The position numbers and the translations under genes are program-made. Of a stretch of 64,000 nucleotides of DNA, positions 22,101 through 33,238 are shown piece by piece (position 1 is the first letter of the stretch; the number at the start of each line of letters is the position of its first letter). The DNA is taken from assembly GCA_963675135.1 (NCBI GenBank), contig OY776129.1, forward strand, positions 76,911,348 to 76,975,347. Direction: 5' to 3'. The notes beneath the pieces were generated by a model. It made no database searches. It had not been told where the DNA came from and saw only the letters and a list, made by a program, of their open reading frames with translations. Source of the stretch: Galeopsis tetrahit (lineage: Eukaryota > Streptophyta > Magnoliopsida > Lamiales > Lamiaceae).

Positions 22101-25085
22101 CAGAAAATTATACTCCCTCCGTCCCGGAATAACTTGCATAGTTTGACCGGCACGTTGTTTAAGAAAAGTGGATTTAGTGGTTGATGATGTAAGATAAATG
22201 AGGGGTATTTTAGGTAATTTGATGATATGTAAAGTGAATTTGATGATGTGTAAAGTGAAATGTATGGAAAAAAAGAGTGGCAAATTTGAAAATAAAATGA
22301 TGTTGTGAGGTTATTAATTTTGTGGGGTATTTCCATATTAAGAGTGTGCAAGTAATTTTGGGACGTCCTAATAAGGAAAGTGTGCAAGTAATCACGGGAC
22401 GGAGGGAGTATCAAGATGCTTTTTGTGCATCATAAACCTATGTAGTCTGTCTATCTTACTCTTTTACTGGATATGTTTGTCCTGTAGGACTACTTCAGCC
22501 ACCACTACACCGAAGCTGCCATCTGAAATCACTGGAAAAACAGTTGAGGAGGTACTAAAGAAGTTTCCAATTATTTATTTTTTAAGTCGGATTCACAGTT
22601 TACTTGTCAGTTTATCTCAAGAAACTTCTCTGGATGTTCTGGAGTTTTACTTATAAATCGATTGATTCTCTCACCACTCAGCCTAAAAGCACTGCACTGA
22701 GTCTTTCTCTGAAAGAAGAAAAAAGAAAAAAGAAAAGGAGTGTTAAATGAATACGTGAACAGGCTGCTTAAATCCCCATGAACTCTTTTCTCTAGGTTCC
22801 ATGTCCTACATACATATGTTACTGAACTTCAAATCTCATGCTGAAATTTTGCAGATCATTAAAGAATGGAATGCAGAACTACAGGAGCGTACTGGAAAAT
22901 TCCGAAAACATGCTAATGCTGTGGCTGAGTGGGATCGAAGGATTCTACAGAATCGTGACATTCTTCTCAGGCTTGAGGTATTTCAACACTCAACATTAAA
23001 AACATTCCATTATTTATATCACTTAGGTGGATATGGATCTTGTGCCTTGTTTTAAACATACAAGTTCTTTCTCTTGTATTGTAGTTTGTCCACTTGGGCG
23101 ACTTATTAGTTAATAATGACATTTCACGCACTGTAGTTTGTCCACTTTCTCTTGTATTGGTAGTCTGTGTTTTTCTTCTCTTGCCTTTTTCCATGCTATA
23201 CCAAAATACTCTTCAAAGTGGTAGTGTAAAAGCGTTGTGCCTAAAACATGGAGTTTTTAACTGTGGTTACTGCTGTCAAAGTTTGTTGCCATGCAGTGAA
23301 ATAATATTGCAGTCGGACATGTCCACTTGTTTAATGGTGTCTCTGGACTTTAAACAGGGTCTTACTTGGTTGTCTGAGCATGTCTTTTGAATTCACATTT
23401 CACTTAACTAAATAATGGTCCCATATTTTTTGGTTGTTTCTCACGCTGAGCACGACGGTTAAAATTTCATTCAGACTGAAGTTGCAAAAGTGGTTGAAAC
23501 ACAAGGTAGTTTGGAGCGGCAACTGGAGCTAATTGAAACTCATCAAGATGAGGTATTCTTCACTCATGTTATATGTGATCGAAAAATCTTTGAGTTATTA
23601 ATCTCTAATTTTTTCATTTTTGGTAGAAGATGAGTTTTACTTTTGAGCATTCAACGCAAGAAAAATTTGTGTGTGTCTACAGGTTAAGACATGAGACTTG
23701 CACATTAATTATTGGACTACCTTCTTTGTTTTATGATTATGAGATTTAGGACTACATGCTCATTAGGAAACGATTTAATGAAGTATGCAACTTTACTTGC
23801 ATTTCACAATTGTGCAGTAGGGAATTTATGGTATGACAAAAACTGCTGGAAGGTTTATGCAAATGGCCTAGTTGCACTCTCTAAAGGAGTTTCATCCATA
23901 ATTTTTGTTTTCTCTGTTTGTAGGTTGACAAGGCTTTGCTTAGTATAGAAGTGGAAGCTGACCGTATGTACAGAGAGGAGCGTGGGGTGCTTCTTGATGA
24001 CGATGCTGCATCCACACGAGATGCAATGTGAGCTCAGATCTTCTAAATATTGACAGCTTCTAATGATAATTGGATCGTTTTGTTACAAAGTTGTAAATAT
24101 TTGCTAAAGATCAAACAAAGGCTCGAGAAAATGGCTTTGGCTAGAACTATCTAGGACTTTTTTTAATGCTATTCACTTATTGTTTGCTTGATGCTATTAC
24201 CTTTTTTTTAATAGTCGCTTTAAGTGTTTTTTCCCCCCCTGACATCAGGTATGAGCAGTCTGAACTGATAGAGCGGGAACTGGAGCAGATGACTGAACAC
24301 ATTAAATCAATTGTTAATGCTCTTAATGCCAATCAAGTAGGACCTTGTTACTGTTATTTATTATTTTCTGAAATATCCACTTTTATCTGTCTAATGAGCT
24401 TATAATATACTGCATTACTTGAATTAGGGTGGAGAGCCTGGGGCAGCGGATGGAATGTCTCCCCTTGATGTTGTCGTTCGAATATTAAACAATCAATTGA
24501 GTTCATTGATGTGGATTGATGAGAAGGTTAGTTTCTATTTATAATTCTACTTCACTTATTCTGCTATTATTCAATATGTTTCGTCTGTGGCATTGAAGTA
24601 CTATTGCATACATGGAGGGTAAAATGCTTGTACTTGTTTGACTATTTGACTTACAAACCAAAGACTTGTAGCATGATATAAGTCTTCATTGTACTCGTGA
24701 CCAACTAATATTCCTTACGGAGCTACCTTTTTAGTTTCTCTTGTTATGAAACAAATGTAAATTGTTTGGTCAATTAATTCTGGCCTATATTCAAAGTTCT
24801 TTAGCCATTATGGTATTGCAAAATGGGAAATAACCACATTAATAAAAAATAAAGAAGAGAAATGGTGAAATGATACAGGTTATTGCAATCCTAAGTTAAC
24901 AAATCTTACCCCAAAGGTTGGCAAGCCCTTACCTATAAATATCAAGATTGCTGTGTCAATAATTATATCTGCTTACGTTTGCTCTCCAACAGGCGGAGGA
25001 ATTTTCATCGCGTATTCAGAAGCTTGCTAGCCAGGGTTCTACTGCAGAGCGCGAGTTGACGGGCCCTAAGCTCTGGTTGAATTGA
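19159..25085 (+). CDS. NUP62: Nuclear pore complex protein NUP62, 9 exons
   Basis: Exons read as 19159-20764, 21227-21311, 22488-22551, 22855-22977, 23475-23552, 23924-24027, 24249-24336, 24428-24526 and 24993-25085, all GT-AG, giving 779 residues. Residues 1 to about 560 are a Ser/Ala/Thr-rich FG-repeat region (many SLFGSS, SPFG, FSFG units), the phase that binds transport receptors. From about 575 on the conserved Nsp1_C coiled-coil region follows (TVEEIIKEWNAELQERTGKF, AEWDRRILQNRD, VETQGSLERQLELIETHQDE), then STRDAMYEQSELIERELEQM and MSPLDVVVRILNNQLSSLMW, as in plant NUP62. By family knowledge the protein forms the central-channel complex with NUP54 and NUP58. Intron 2 carries a Stowaway. 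The reading frame of exon 1 stays open into intron 1 up to 20898, but splicing at TTTG|gtagga gives the family continuation. Confidence 0.95.
22113..22408 (+). mobile_element. Stowaway MITE in NUP62 intron 2
   Basis: Left end CTCCCTCCGTCCCGGAATAA; right end CACGGGACGGAGGGAG. TA lies at 22111-22112 and 22409-22410. It lies 79 bp upstream of exon 3. Confidence 0.93.
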
Positions 25086-25615
25086 TACTCAACTTTATGC
25101 AAAATTTTGAAGGGAGTTGCGTCATGAAATGCCAAATGCTTCTTGAGTTATGTTTTGAAATTTTAATGTTACTTTTAGCTGGAAAGTAGTAGTAGTTTAT
25201 TTGTGCTGTATCTGCAACTCTGGATTGTTTGATTTCATCTTTTATTATGATTTCGAATTTTACAAACGGTTCATTTGAAGCTTTATATTATTCGTATATA
25301 TACTATCTCAAGGTGCGAGTTATTGAATAGAAACATAATTTTTCTTAAGGAAGTCTCTCAAATGAGATTAGAGTTATTTGAATTGAACAGCTTGATAGCA
25401 TACTCATGAAAGCTCAAACTTGGCTCTTTTATATTAATAAAAGAGTTAAAACTCGAGCTCTCAAAATATTCTATGTAACTAGTGAGTTGATTCGAGGTTG
25501 ATTTGTTAGTATCAATATTTAAGAATGTTCTCGTCATTTTGATAATTGCTCGAGTTAAGTTCGAACTTTAATTACTTGGTTTGGCTTGATTTGAATAATA
25601 TTTCCCTATGTAACA
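25086..25615. other. NUP62 3' UTR and flank
   Basis: A+T-rich sequence after the NUP62 stop. It presumably holds the 3' UTR. No further gene is seen. Confidence 0.5.
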
Positions 25616-25617
25616 TA

Positions 25618-25800
25618 CTCCTTCCGTCCCGAAGAAAGCTTTCCATGAGCTTCCAACACCAAAATTAATACTAATATAATAAGTAAATGTATTAAAGGTG
25701 ATTTAATTGAGAGAGAGAAAAATATAATGAAATGTGAGTGAAAATAGTAAAAAAAAAAAAGGAATGTGTAGGGACCGACTAAAAAGGAAAGATGGGTAAA
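25618..25800 (+). mobile_element. Stowaway-like MITE missing its right end
   Basis: Left end after TA (25616-25617) is CTCCTTCCGTCCCGAAGAAA. The expected right terminus (ggacggagggag) is absent and the next Stowaway starts directly at 25801. Confidence 0.7.
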
Positions 25801-25802
25801 TA

Positions 25803-26035
25803 CTCCCTCCGTCCGCCTATAAGCTTCCCATTTTACCATTTTGGTCCGTCCGTCTATAAGCTTCTCATACCCTTTTTGGTATGTAATTTTTCTTACACAT
25901 CACTTTATATCTTATTTTTTCTCTCTATCTCTCTCCTCTTTCAATCACATCACTTGTACTATATCTATTATTTAATCACTTTTCTTAATCTATGTGTCAA
26001 AAAGTAACGTGTAACTTATAGGCGGACGGAGGGAG
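25803..26035 (+). mobile_element. Stowaway MITE (CCGTCCGCCTATAAGC subfamily)
   Basis: Ends CTCCCTCCGTCCGCCTATAA and CTTATAGGCGGACGGAGGGAG-like. TA lies at 25801-25802 and 26036-26037. It differs from the other Stowaway copies in its subterminal sequence. Confidence 0.92.
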
Positions 26036-26107
26036 TAATAGTTTTTGTTGGGCTTTGAGCCTGATGGTTTGACTTGGTAGGCATTGGGCCTTGTTTGTTT
26101 TAGTTGT

Positions 26108-26671
26108 GGGTGGGACTATTTACACCTCCATTTCGGTTTAGAACACTCCCCCCGATTGATGCACCCCCTAAAATTTGTCAAGATAGATGCACCCCCATTC
26201 AAATTGTCCTAAATACCTTTTTGTCTTAAAAATCTATTTACTTCACACCCCCTAATTTTCCCCTTCTTCCTCCTCCTCCTTCTCCGTTCATTCTTCACCC
26301 CTCTCTCTCTCTCTCTCTCTTTTTTTTTTTTTTACTAGACACTGGTTTGTCGAAAATTTAAAAAAAAATTGAAAATTTTCTAAGATACTGAATTTTTTTT
26401 GTTTGTTGTTTGTGGTGAAATTTTGTTGTTTGTTTGGTGGTGGTGGTGGTGGAGGTGGTCGGCGGCGGCGGCGACGGCGACGGCTCAGGCTGCGGTGGTG
26501 GCAGCGGCTGAGGCTGGATAAAACTTAGGTTAGGGTTTAAAAGGTGAAGGGGGTGCATTTAGTAGTGTAATAGGAATTGAAGGGTATTTTTGGTTTTTTA
26601 CCTCATTATTTTATTATTAAACTTAAAGGGGGAGTGTTCTAAACCGAAATGGAGGTGTAAATAGTCCCACC
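26108..26671. mobile_element. Mutator-like element with GC-rich cargo
   Basis: Inverted terminal repeats of about 45 bases (GGGTGGGACTATTTACACCT on both ends, continuing through ccatttcggtttagaacact). Perfect 9-bp target duplication TTTAGTTGT at 26099-26107 and 26672-26680. The interior has (CT)n at about 26297-26318 and a GC-rich block ggtggtcggcggcggcggcg at 26450-26520. No transposase is present. It resembles a small Pack-MULE, but the captured gene is not identifiable. Confidence 0.9.
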
Positions 26672-26689
26672 CTTTAGTTGTTCTTCGGT

Positions 26690-27379
26690 TCTCTAATGGG
26701 CCTTGTACGTGTGTATGTGTTTTTTTTTACGTCGGCCTGATTGTGGTCTCACTTTTATTCAAATTACTTTTCTCAATAAAATCATTAATTACAACAAACA
26801 TAAAAATCTGAAGAATATTTGGATCTATTCTGAAGAATATTCTCTCGAAATTTTATTATTTTAGGACAAAATCTTGGCTGGTTAATTTGGCTGACCTTTT
26901 TCAAAAATTAATACTTTTTTTTAAAATCATAATCTCTACTAATTGGAACATAAGTCCTCTCTTACATCTTGGGAAAGATTTCACACTTTTTAAAAAAAAA
27001 AAAAAAAATCATATTAGAATGTCAAATTAGAATATAATACACCCACCCCCAAGTCCCAACCCCACACATTTTTTTTATTGGTAGAAAGAGGTAAATTATA
27101 CATGCAATTGAATAAATAAATTAGACAAGCTGCAAGACTTCATAAGATATGCAGTTAAATGTAATTAATGTCTAATCGTGGCCTTAAATATTTAGGTCCT
27201 TTTAATTACTTTTAAATTGATTTTTTCATATAATTTCAGAATTTAAATACTTTATTATATATGTAAACCAAAGAATTGAGACAAAATTTAAAGTAAATGA
27301 ATCAAGTAATTTTACGTATTGATTTTTTTTTTTCCTTAACTGAGACATTTAATTTATTGACTAAGAATCCAATCACTTG
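26690..27379. other. Intergenic region upstream of the UGT
   Basis: A+T-rich DNA with homopolymer runs. It presumably includes the UGT promoter. No repeat or gene is recognised. Confidence 0.4.
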
Positions 27380-27386
27380 TATAAAC
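27380..27386 (+). promoter_or_regulatory. Candidate TATA box of the UGT gene
   Basis: TATAAAC lies 71 bp upstream of the UGT start codon. An alternative TATAAAT is at 27401. The assignment rests on position and consensus only. Confidence 0.35.
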
Positions 27387-27450
27387 TTTCTCCTCAAGTC
27401 TATAAATTCAATCATATTCTCTGTAGATAATCTCATCCATCACACTAAAA

Positions 27451-28830
27451 ATGTCCATTGCTTCAAACAAGAAACCCACCATGCATGTCCTTATGTTCCC
27501 TTGGCTAGCACACGGCCACATTTCTCCATACCTAGAATTAGCCAAAAGACTTGCCAATCGAAATTTCATCATCCATTTATGTTCCACCCCTGCCAATTTG
27601 AGTTCAATCAAGCAAAAAATCGACGAAAAGTACGTCTTTTCGATCCGTTTAGTCGAACTACACCTTCCCACATCTTTGCTTCCATCTTGCTACCACACCA
27701 CAAATGGCCTTTCACCTGACCTAATGCCAAAACTCAAACTCTCCCTAGATAATGCCAAGCCCCAATTTTGCAAGATTTTAGCCTCCATAAAGCCCGATTT
27801 ACTAATCTATGATTTTTTGCAGCCGTGGGCGCCTTTAGTGGCTACAATCTACAACATTCCGGCGGTGGAGTTCATGACTAATAGTGTCACCATGGCGGCA
27901 TACATGTTCCACTTTTTTGTGAACCCGAAGGCGGAGTTTCCCTTTGAGGAAATTTGTTATCGCGATTATGAACTCGTTCATCGTGATAAGTTGAAGTTGT
28001 TGGACGATAGAGTGAGGGAGAATGCTTTGAGTGGTGTTAAGAGGTCTAGTAAGATTGTGTTGATAAAGGGTTTCAATGAAATTGAGTTGAAGTATAGTGA
28101 TTATCTTGAAAAATTGCTAGGTAAGAAAGTTGTGCAAGTTGGTGCCCTAGTTCAAGAATTACCTAGTCAAGAAGTGGTTGAGGGTTCAATTTTTGTTGAG
28201 TGGCTTGACAAAAAAAGTGAGAAATCAACTGTTTTTGTGTCATTTGGGAGTGAGTATTTTCTCAAAGAAGAGGATATGCATGAACTTGCACTTGGTTTGG
28301 AGTTAAGCAACTTGAATTTCATATGGGTAGTTAGGTTTCCAATTGGGGAGAAGAAAACCCTAGAAGAGTGTTTGCCATTAGGGTTTTTTGGTAGGGTGGG
28401 TGATAGGGGTATGGTTGTGGAGGGGTGGGCTCCACAAGCTCAAATCTTGGGGCATAAGAGTATTGGTGGTTTTGTTAGCCATTGTGGTTGTAGTTCAATG
28501 ATGGAGAGTATGAAGTTTGGTGTCCCTATAATAGCCATGCCAATGCATCTTGATCAACCACTTAATTCTAGGCTTGTTGAAAAAATTGGTGTGGGTGTGG
28601 AGGTTGTGAGGGATGGATTTGGGAAGCTCGAAAAGAAGGCCGTGGCGGATGCTATGCGCAAAGTGGTGGCTGAGGGCGGAGGGGAGGCGGTGAGGGCGAG
28701 CGCGACGAGTATGAGTGACAAGATTAAGGCTAAAGGAGATGAAGAGATTGATGAAGTTGTGAAAGAGCTTGTTAAGCTTTGCATCAAGAAGAAGAATATC
28801 ATGAGGAAGAAGCGCAGTTCATTCTTTTAG
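27451..28830 (+). CDS. UDP-glycosyltransferase (GT1), UGT94-like, intronless
   Basis: Single exon, 459 residues, the usual size for plant UGTs. The N-terminal acceptor half has MFPWLAHGHISPYLELAKRL (catalytic His at about 23) and LIYDFLQPWA (partner Asp at about 121). The C-terminal half carries the 44-residue PSPG donor-binding box at 326-369 (WAPQAQILGHKSIGGFVSHC ... HLDQ). The MLPWLAHGHISP, CSTPxNLSSI and MKFGVPIIAMPMHLDQP phrases resemble the UGT94 clade, which by family knowledge adds sugars onto sugar moieties of specialised-metabolite glycosides. The acceptor is unknown. Position 22 of the PSPG box, usually Trp (HCGWNS or HCGWSS), is Cys here (C347), while the final Gln (Q369) is kept. 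The C terminus ends in a Lys/Arg-rich tail (KKKNIMRKKRSS). The clade call is from motif memory. Confidence 0.9.
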   Translation: MSIASNKKPTMHVLMFPWLAHGHISPYLELAKRLANRNFIIHLCSTPANLSSIKQKIDEKYVFSIRLVELHLPTSLLPSCYHTTNGLSPDLMPKLKLSLDNAKPQFCKILASIKPDLLIYDFLQPWAPLVATIYNIPAVEFMTNSVTMAAYMFHFFVNPKAEFPFEEICYRDYELVHRDKLKLLDDRVRENALSGVKRSSKIVLIKGFNEIELKYSDYLEKLLGKKVVQVGALVQELPSQEVVEGSIFVEWLDKKSEKSTVFVSFGSEYFLKEEDMHELALGLELSNLNFIWVVRFPIGEKKTLEECLPLGFFGRVGDRGMVVEGWAPQAQILGHKSIGGFVSHCGCSSMMESMKFGVPIIAMPMHLDQPLNSRLVEKIGVGVEVVRDGFGKLEKKAVADAMRKVVAEGGGEAVRASATSMSDKIKAKGDEEIDEVVKELVKLCIKKKNIMRKKRSSFF

Positions 28831-30355
28831 TTTGATGGATTTGTTTGCTTTTTTATTATTATTGTCTAATGTTTTGTTTTAGTTGATAAATAATTTTGGT
28901 CATTCCACTGCTTATTTTATGAATTGCAGTTGGTTATATGGCCTTTTTTCCTTTTTAATTAAGACAGTTGGTTATATGGTTTTAGACACCATAATTATTA
29001 TGAATTTCAATTGACTAATTATTAATTAATGAAAATTGTGTTCAATTTTATCTTCATTGTTGGAATTTATGTTAATTGTAGCATTAGTTAATCTTCTTGT
29101 TTATTATTCTACGACAAATTAAATTGAGATTACTAAGTCTATTTCTTTAATACTCAGTTTATGAAATTTGGCATTTATTATGACCTTATATAACAATTTA
29201 AATTATTTTTTTTAATTTTATTTGATAGCTCGAAAAGTTGTTGAAGTATTTGGACACGCGACAAGTATCAATATTTTTTTAATTTATGTAAAGAATATTT
29301 TGCCAAAATAATGATCATATTTGAAAATAACTAAGATCTACTTTCTTACGTTTTTCTTTTCTTTTTACGAAATCTTAATTATTACAAAAAAATAATAATA
29401 AGATTATGGTAACTTATTTTGGAAAATTATAAAATGTTTTTTTTCCTTTCAAAAAATCAATTACATGGATCTCGAAAAAAAAAATCAAATACATGTAATA
29501 GAATATTTTAAAGATTAATTTAGAAATGATTCTTTTTTTTTTTTTTTGATTACAACTTGAGCTATCCCACTTTGTTATTTAGAAATGATTCTGTAATTTT
29601 AAAATGTACACTACAGAAAAATTGGCTTGTGATCGTGACATGTTTTTGTCTATTTCAAATCAATAAGAAGACCAAAATTGATACATAAAGAATTAAATTT
29701 TAATTGAGATTTTAAAATCTAAATATATCTATATACTTAATTACATTAATTACAGAAAGTAAAAAGTCATAGTACGTGAATTAATCTCAAAATATCTGCC
29801 AAACTCTATATAAACAAGATTGTTGACCTTATATAATAGGTCATTGTATATTAATAACATATATATCATATAGAAAATCGATTCCATATATATTTATAAA
29901 TTTTTTAAGAAAAAATCATCACAACCACTACCATGCCATTAATTCAGTAAATCACATTAATTACAGTATTTACTTGAGAGGAAAGTAATTGACCAAAAAA
30001 AAAAAGTGAAATTGTGACATTAATGGTTTAATGTCTAAATTATTTTCTTTTTGAGATCCAAGATAATTTTATTGATATTACAAAAAAATAAAAAAATCTC
30101 CATTTGTATTATTTTTATAAATGTAATAAAATATAGGAGAGGAGACCGACAGAGTTTTTCATGGCATAGACGTGCCACGTTTTACGTTGTACGCAAAGCA
30201 GGAAAGTGCCGAAGGAGAAAACAGGTTTGTTTGTTAATCTGTAAAATGGCACACATGTGTTTGTATGTATACACGTATTTATACACAATGTACGATTCAT
30301 TTTCAGACTAATTAATTTTCAAGAATGAAAATATTGTGATTTGTGATGGTCAGAA
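28831..30355. other. Intergenic region with A+T-rich DNA
   Basis: The UGT 3' flank and CNR6-like promoter region. It contains a very small retroposed insertion at 29534-29576. No gene is supported; the ORF at 30051-30311 has no family features. Confidence 0.45.
29534..29576 (-). mobile_element. Ultra-short SINE insertion with 16-bp target duplication
   Basis: A 43-bp insertion (poly-T, then gattacaacttgagctatcc, cactttgtt) is flanked by a perfect 16-bp repeat ATTTAGAAATGATTCT (29518-29533 and 29577-29592). On the minus strand it reads AACAAAGTGGGATAGCTCAA, GTTGTAATC, poly(A), similar to the first about 28 bases of the SINE at 48299. Confidence 0.8.
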
Positions 30356-31241
30356 ATGGCAGAAGGGGCTTATGTTAATCTCAACAAAAACCAGAATTCC
30401 TTGCAGCAAGAAATCACACCCGGCGAACTCCATCAGCCTATTGATGTTGTATCTGTATGTATTCCCTCTCATAAATTTTATTTAGTATATAGATCTATAG
30501 GCTCGAGGCGTGTTTACATGACGAATCTTGTTTTCATGATAATACGTTTGTCGATTGTGATGATTTGTGTGTGTTATCATCAGCTTCATGGTCCGAGATG
30601 TGAAGAATGTGGACAAGTTTTACCACCAAGTTACTCACCCCCAGCTGATGAGAACTGGATGACTGGCATTTTTGGTTGCAATGAAGATACTGACTCTTGT
30701 AAGTTTTTTGGTTTATAAATCTAAATCTGTGATTTTCTGACCAATTTCTGATGTAGGCCTAACAGGATTGTTCTGCCCGTGTGTTCTATTCGGGCGCAAC
30801 ATAACAAGCTTGAACGAGGAAATCACGGAGCAGAGCGCGTGCATTGGTCATGCAATATGCGTCGAAGGTGGCATTGCACTTGCTATCACTACAGCAGCAT
30901 GCCATGGCATAGATCCAGACACCGCCTGCCTTATAACCGAAGGGTTATTCTTTGCGTGGTGGGTGTGTGGCATCTACACCGGCATGGGTCGACAGTTTTT
31001 GCAGCGAAAGTATCACTTGAAGGATTCGCCTTGTGATCCATGTATGGTGCATTGCTGCCTTCATTGGTGTGCTATATGTCAAGAGCATAGAGAGATGAGG
31101 AAACATCTGTGTGAAGACGTCGTCTCGTCTGAAGCCACCGTCGTAAATCCCCCCACCGTTCAGGAGATGAATGCTGACAAACAGGACAAGACTGGAACAT
31201 CTTCTCCAAAAGAAAATAATCTGCAGTTGCAACCTTTGTGA
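30356..31241 (+). CDS. PLAC8 family protein, cell number regulator 6-like, 3 exons
   Basis: Exons 30356-30454, 30584-30698 and 30757-31241 (GT-AG) encode 232 residues. The N-terminal part ITPGELHQPI...CEECGQVLPPSYSPPADE and TGIFGCNEDTDSC lead to the PLAC8 signature CLTGLFCPC at about 72-80. Two hydrophobic stretches follow (ICVEGGIALAITTAACHG and CLITEGLFFAWWVCGIYTG), then CDPCMVHCCLHWCAICQEHR and a polar tail with VNPPTVQEMN. This order matches plant cell number regulator 6 proteins. Members of the wider family act in organ size control and in divalent-metal or Ca2+ movement at membranes; which applies here is not shown by the sequence. Confidence 0.93.
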
Positions 31242-31292
31242 AAATCTTATATTGGCTATGATCATATAAATTTGATCTTTTTTGGGGGGTTT

Positions 31293-31298
31293 AATAAA
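31293..31298 (+). terminator. Polyadenylation signal of the CNR6-like gene
   Basis: Canonical AATAAA 52 bp after the stop codon, preceded by a T-rich stretch. Confidence 0.6.
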
Positions 31299-31474
31299 GT
31301 GAAAGTTGAGTTTTATTGGGAGTTAAATTTTGTGCTGGTAATTGGTGTTTGATTTTGTTTCATAGTCTCTCTGTTAATTTGATGGTGAAACTAGATCAAC
31401 AAACTTTGAGAAAAATCACTCATTTAGAAGCTGGTTTGCATTTATAAAGGCAATTCAATTCTTCAAACATGTTG

Positions 31475-31691
31475 GGCGTGTTTACTTTTTTTTATTTTAA
31501 GATCCTACACCGGTTTCACGTCAGGATTTAAAAATCGGTGTACAAAAACCACAATCTCATTCAATCTTACACATTTATTTGACATAAAATTAAATCCTCT
31601 ACTACTCAATTCATTCAGAATTTTAAAAAAAAAATACAGGATTTCAAAAATCAAATTTCAAAATCTCTCAAAACCCAAAGTAAACACCACC
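31475..31691. mobile_element. Tourist-type MITE
   Basis: Ends GGCGTGTTTACTTTTTTTTA and (reverse complement) GGTGGTGTTTACTTTGGGTT. Flanking trinucleotides TTG and TTA suggest a mutated TWA duplication. It lies between the convergent CNR6-like and hydrolase genes, perhaps within their 3' UTRs. Confidence 0.65.
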
Positions 31692-31905
31692 TTAGGGGAT
31701 GTTTGGTTTGAGAGGGCCGATTAACGCACATCTTCACTATTTATCAAGATTTTCTACGATCATCCCTAGCTCATGAGATCCCGATTCTCCAAAAAGCATC
31801 TTAAAATATAAGAAAATCATTTAATGTAGCAGGATCATCCTTAGCTGGATAAGTGGTGAGTGAAATATTTCTCATCCATGAAAAATCACCTGTTTGACCG
31901 ACGAA

Positions 31906-33203
31906 TCAAGTAAAAGCTTCTCGCTGCTTTGTGGGTAGGTCGAGTTGAGGCTCAAAGGCAGAGAGAGGGGCAAAGTATTGATCAACCATGTCTGTAGATA
32001 CATGTTCCAGGCTTGGAGGATCCCACTGCATGTTTTTCCCAAATTCAGCGACAAAGTTTATTTTGGGGTCATCGACAAAAATGATGGAGATGAAGTTTAC
32101 CTTGGGTGTGAAATCTTTATCAACCACCTTTGCTCTAACGCCCTGAAACGAAGACACAACTAGATTTCATGATAAGCAAACCAATAGATCATGAGCAGTT
32201 AAGGACAGTATTAACCTCACAAAAATCGTGGGATATTTGACCAGAGATTGCTTGTAGGGACATTCTATACTCACGAATCAGGCACTGGTCAAGGGTTTCA
32301 AACCTACCTTCGCGTATCTGGACCACCAAAATACAAAGTTAAACGACACACATCATTTGTTTTCAGAGACAACCTACTGAATCTTGAAGGGACTTACAGA
32401 TCTCAATGAAACCTTCAAGCTCAATGGTGCTGCTTCTTTAAGTTTCTTCAAAGTTGAAGAACACCAAGCATCATTTGTTTTTGAGGCCTCCATTTCCTGG
32501 GAAGTTTATACAAGATATATTAACATCTGTCTGATCATTACACCATAAATTTATACATCATCCAATTGAAAGTGCTCTATCATGAGTTTGGATGGAAGGG
32601 TTGATTTAAGGAGAGGGTTATTAATGAATAGGTTTCAAATTTTCCACATTATATGAATCTCAATACGTAAAATGAAATTTTAGGATTTCAAATCCATTTT
32701 CCAAAAGACATCAAAGAATTTGAAATCCATCAATTGAAATGCAACCATGATTTATCACAGAAGCCGGAAGATCACAAACCCATTCGCATTACACCATTAC
32801 CACATGCAAACTATTATATTCCTATATCTCAAATGCACGAGCTTACGTACACAAGTTATGTTGCAAACACTGAATGGAGCATAAGTTATAAATAATCACA
32901 ATGTATTGTGGACAACTGGGAGTGCGCGGGTGGGAGGGGAATAGAGTGAAAGGAAAATGCTCGTCTTACATTCTTCTTTCTTTGAAAATGGTAATGTTCG
33001 CGTTTTTTATCTCCTCGCTTCATCAAAAAGAAAATGAGAAGCACTAGTTGTAAAATGCAAATAACTACTTCACACTTACCAGAGTTTCAATGATTTCTTC
33101 AACTGTGTCATGGCTGAAACATTTGTCAACTGTTCTCATCCTGACCATGCCATAGATCAATAGGGAACAAACTATCAGTTTAGGTTTAAGCAGAAAAAGA
33201 GTA

Positions 33204-33238
<35 letters not shown>

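Noticed and set aside
31692..31905. Second Tourist element starting GGGGATGTTTGGTTTGAGA
   Set aside because: A plausible left end, but no matching right end was found before the hydrolase stop codon.
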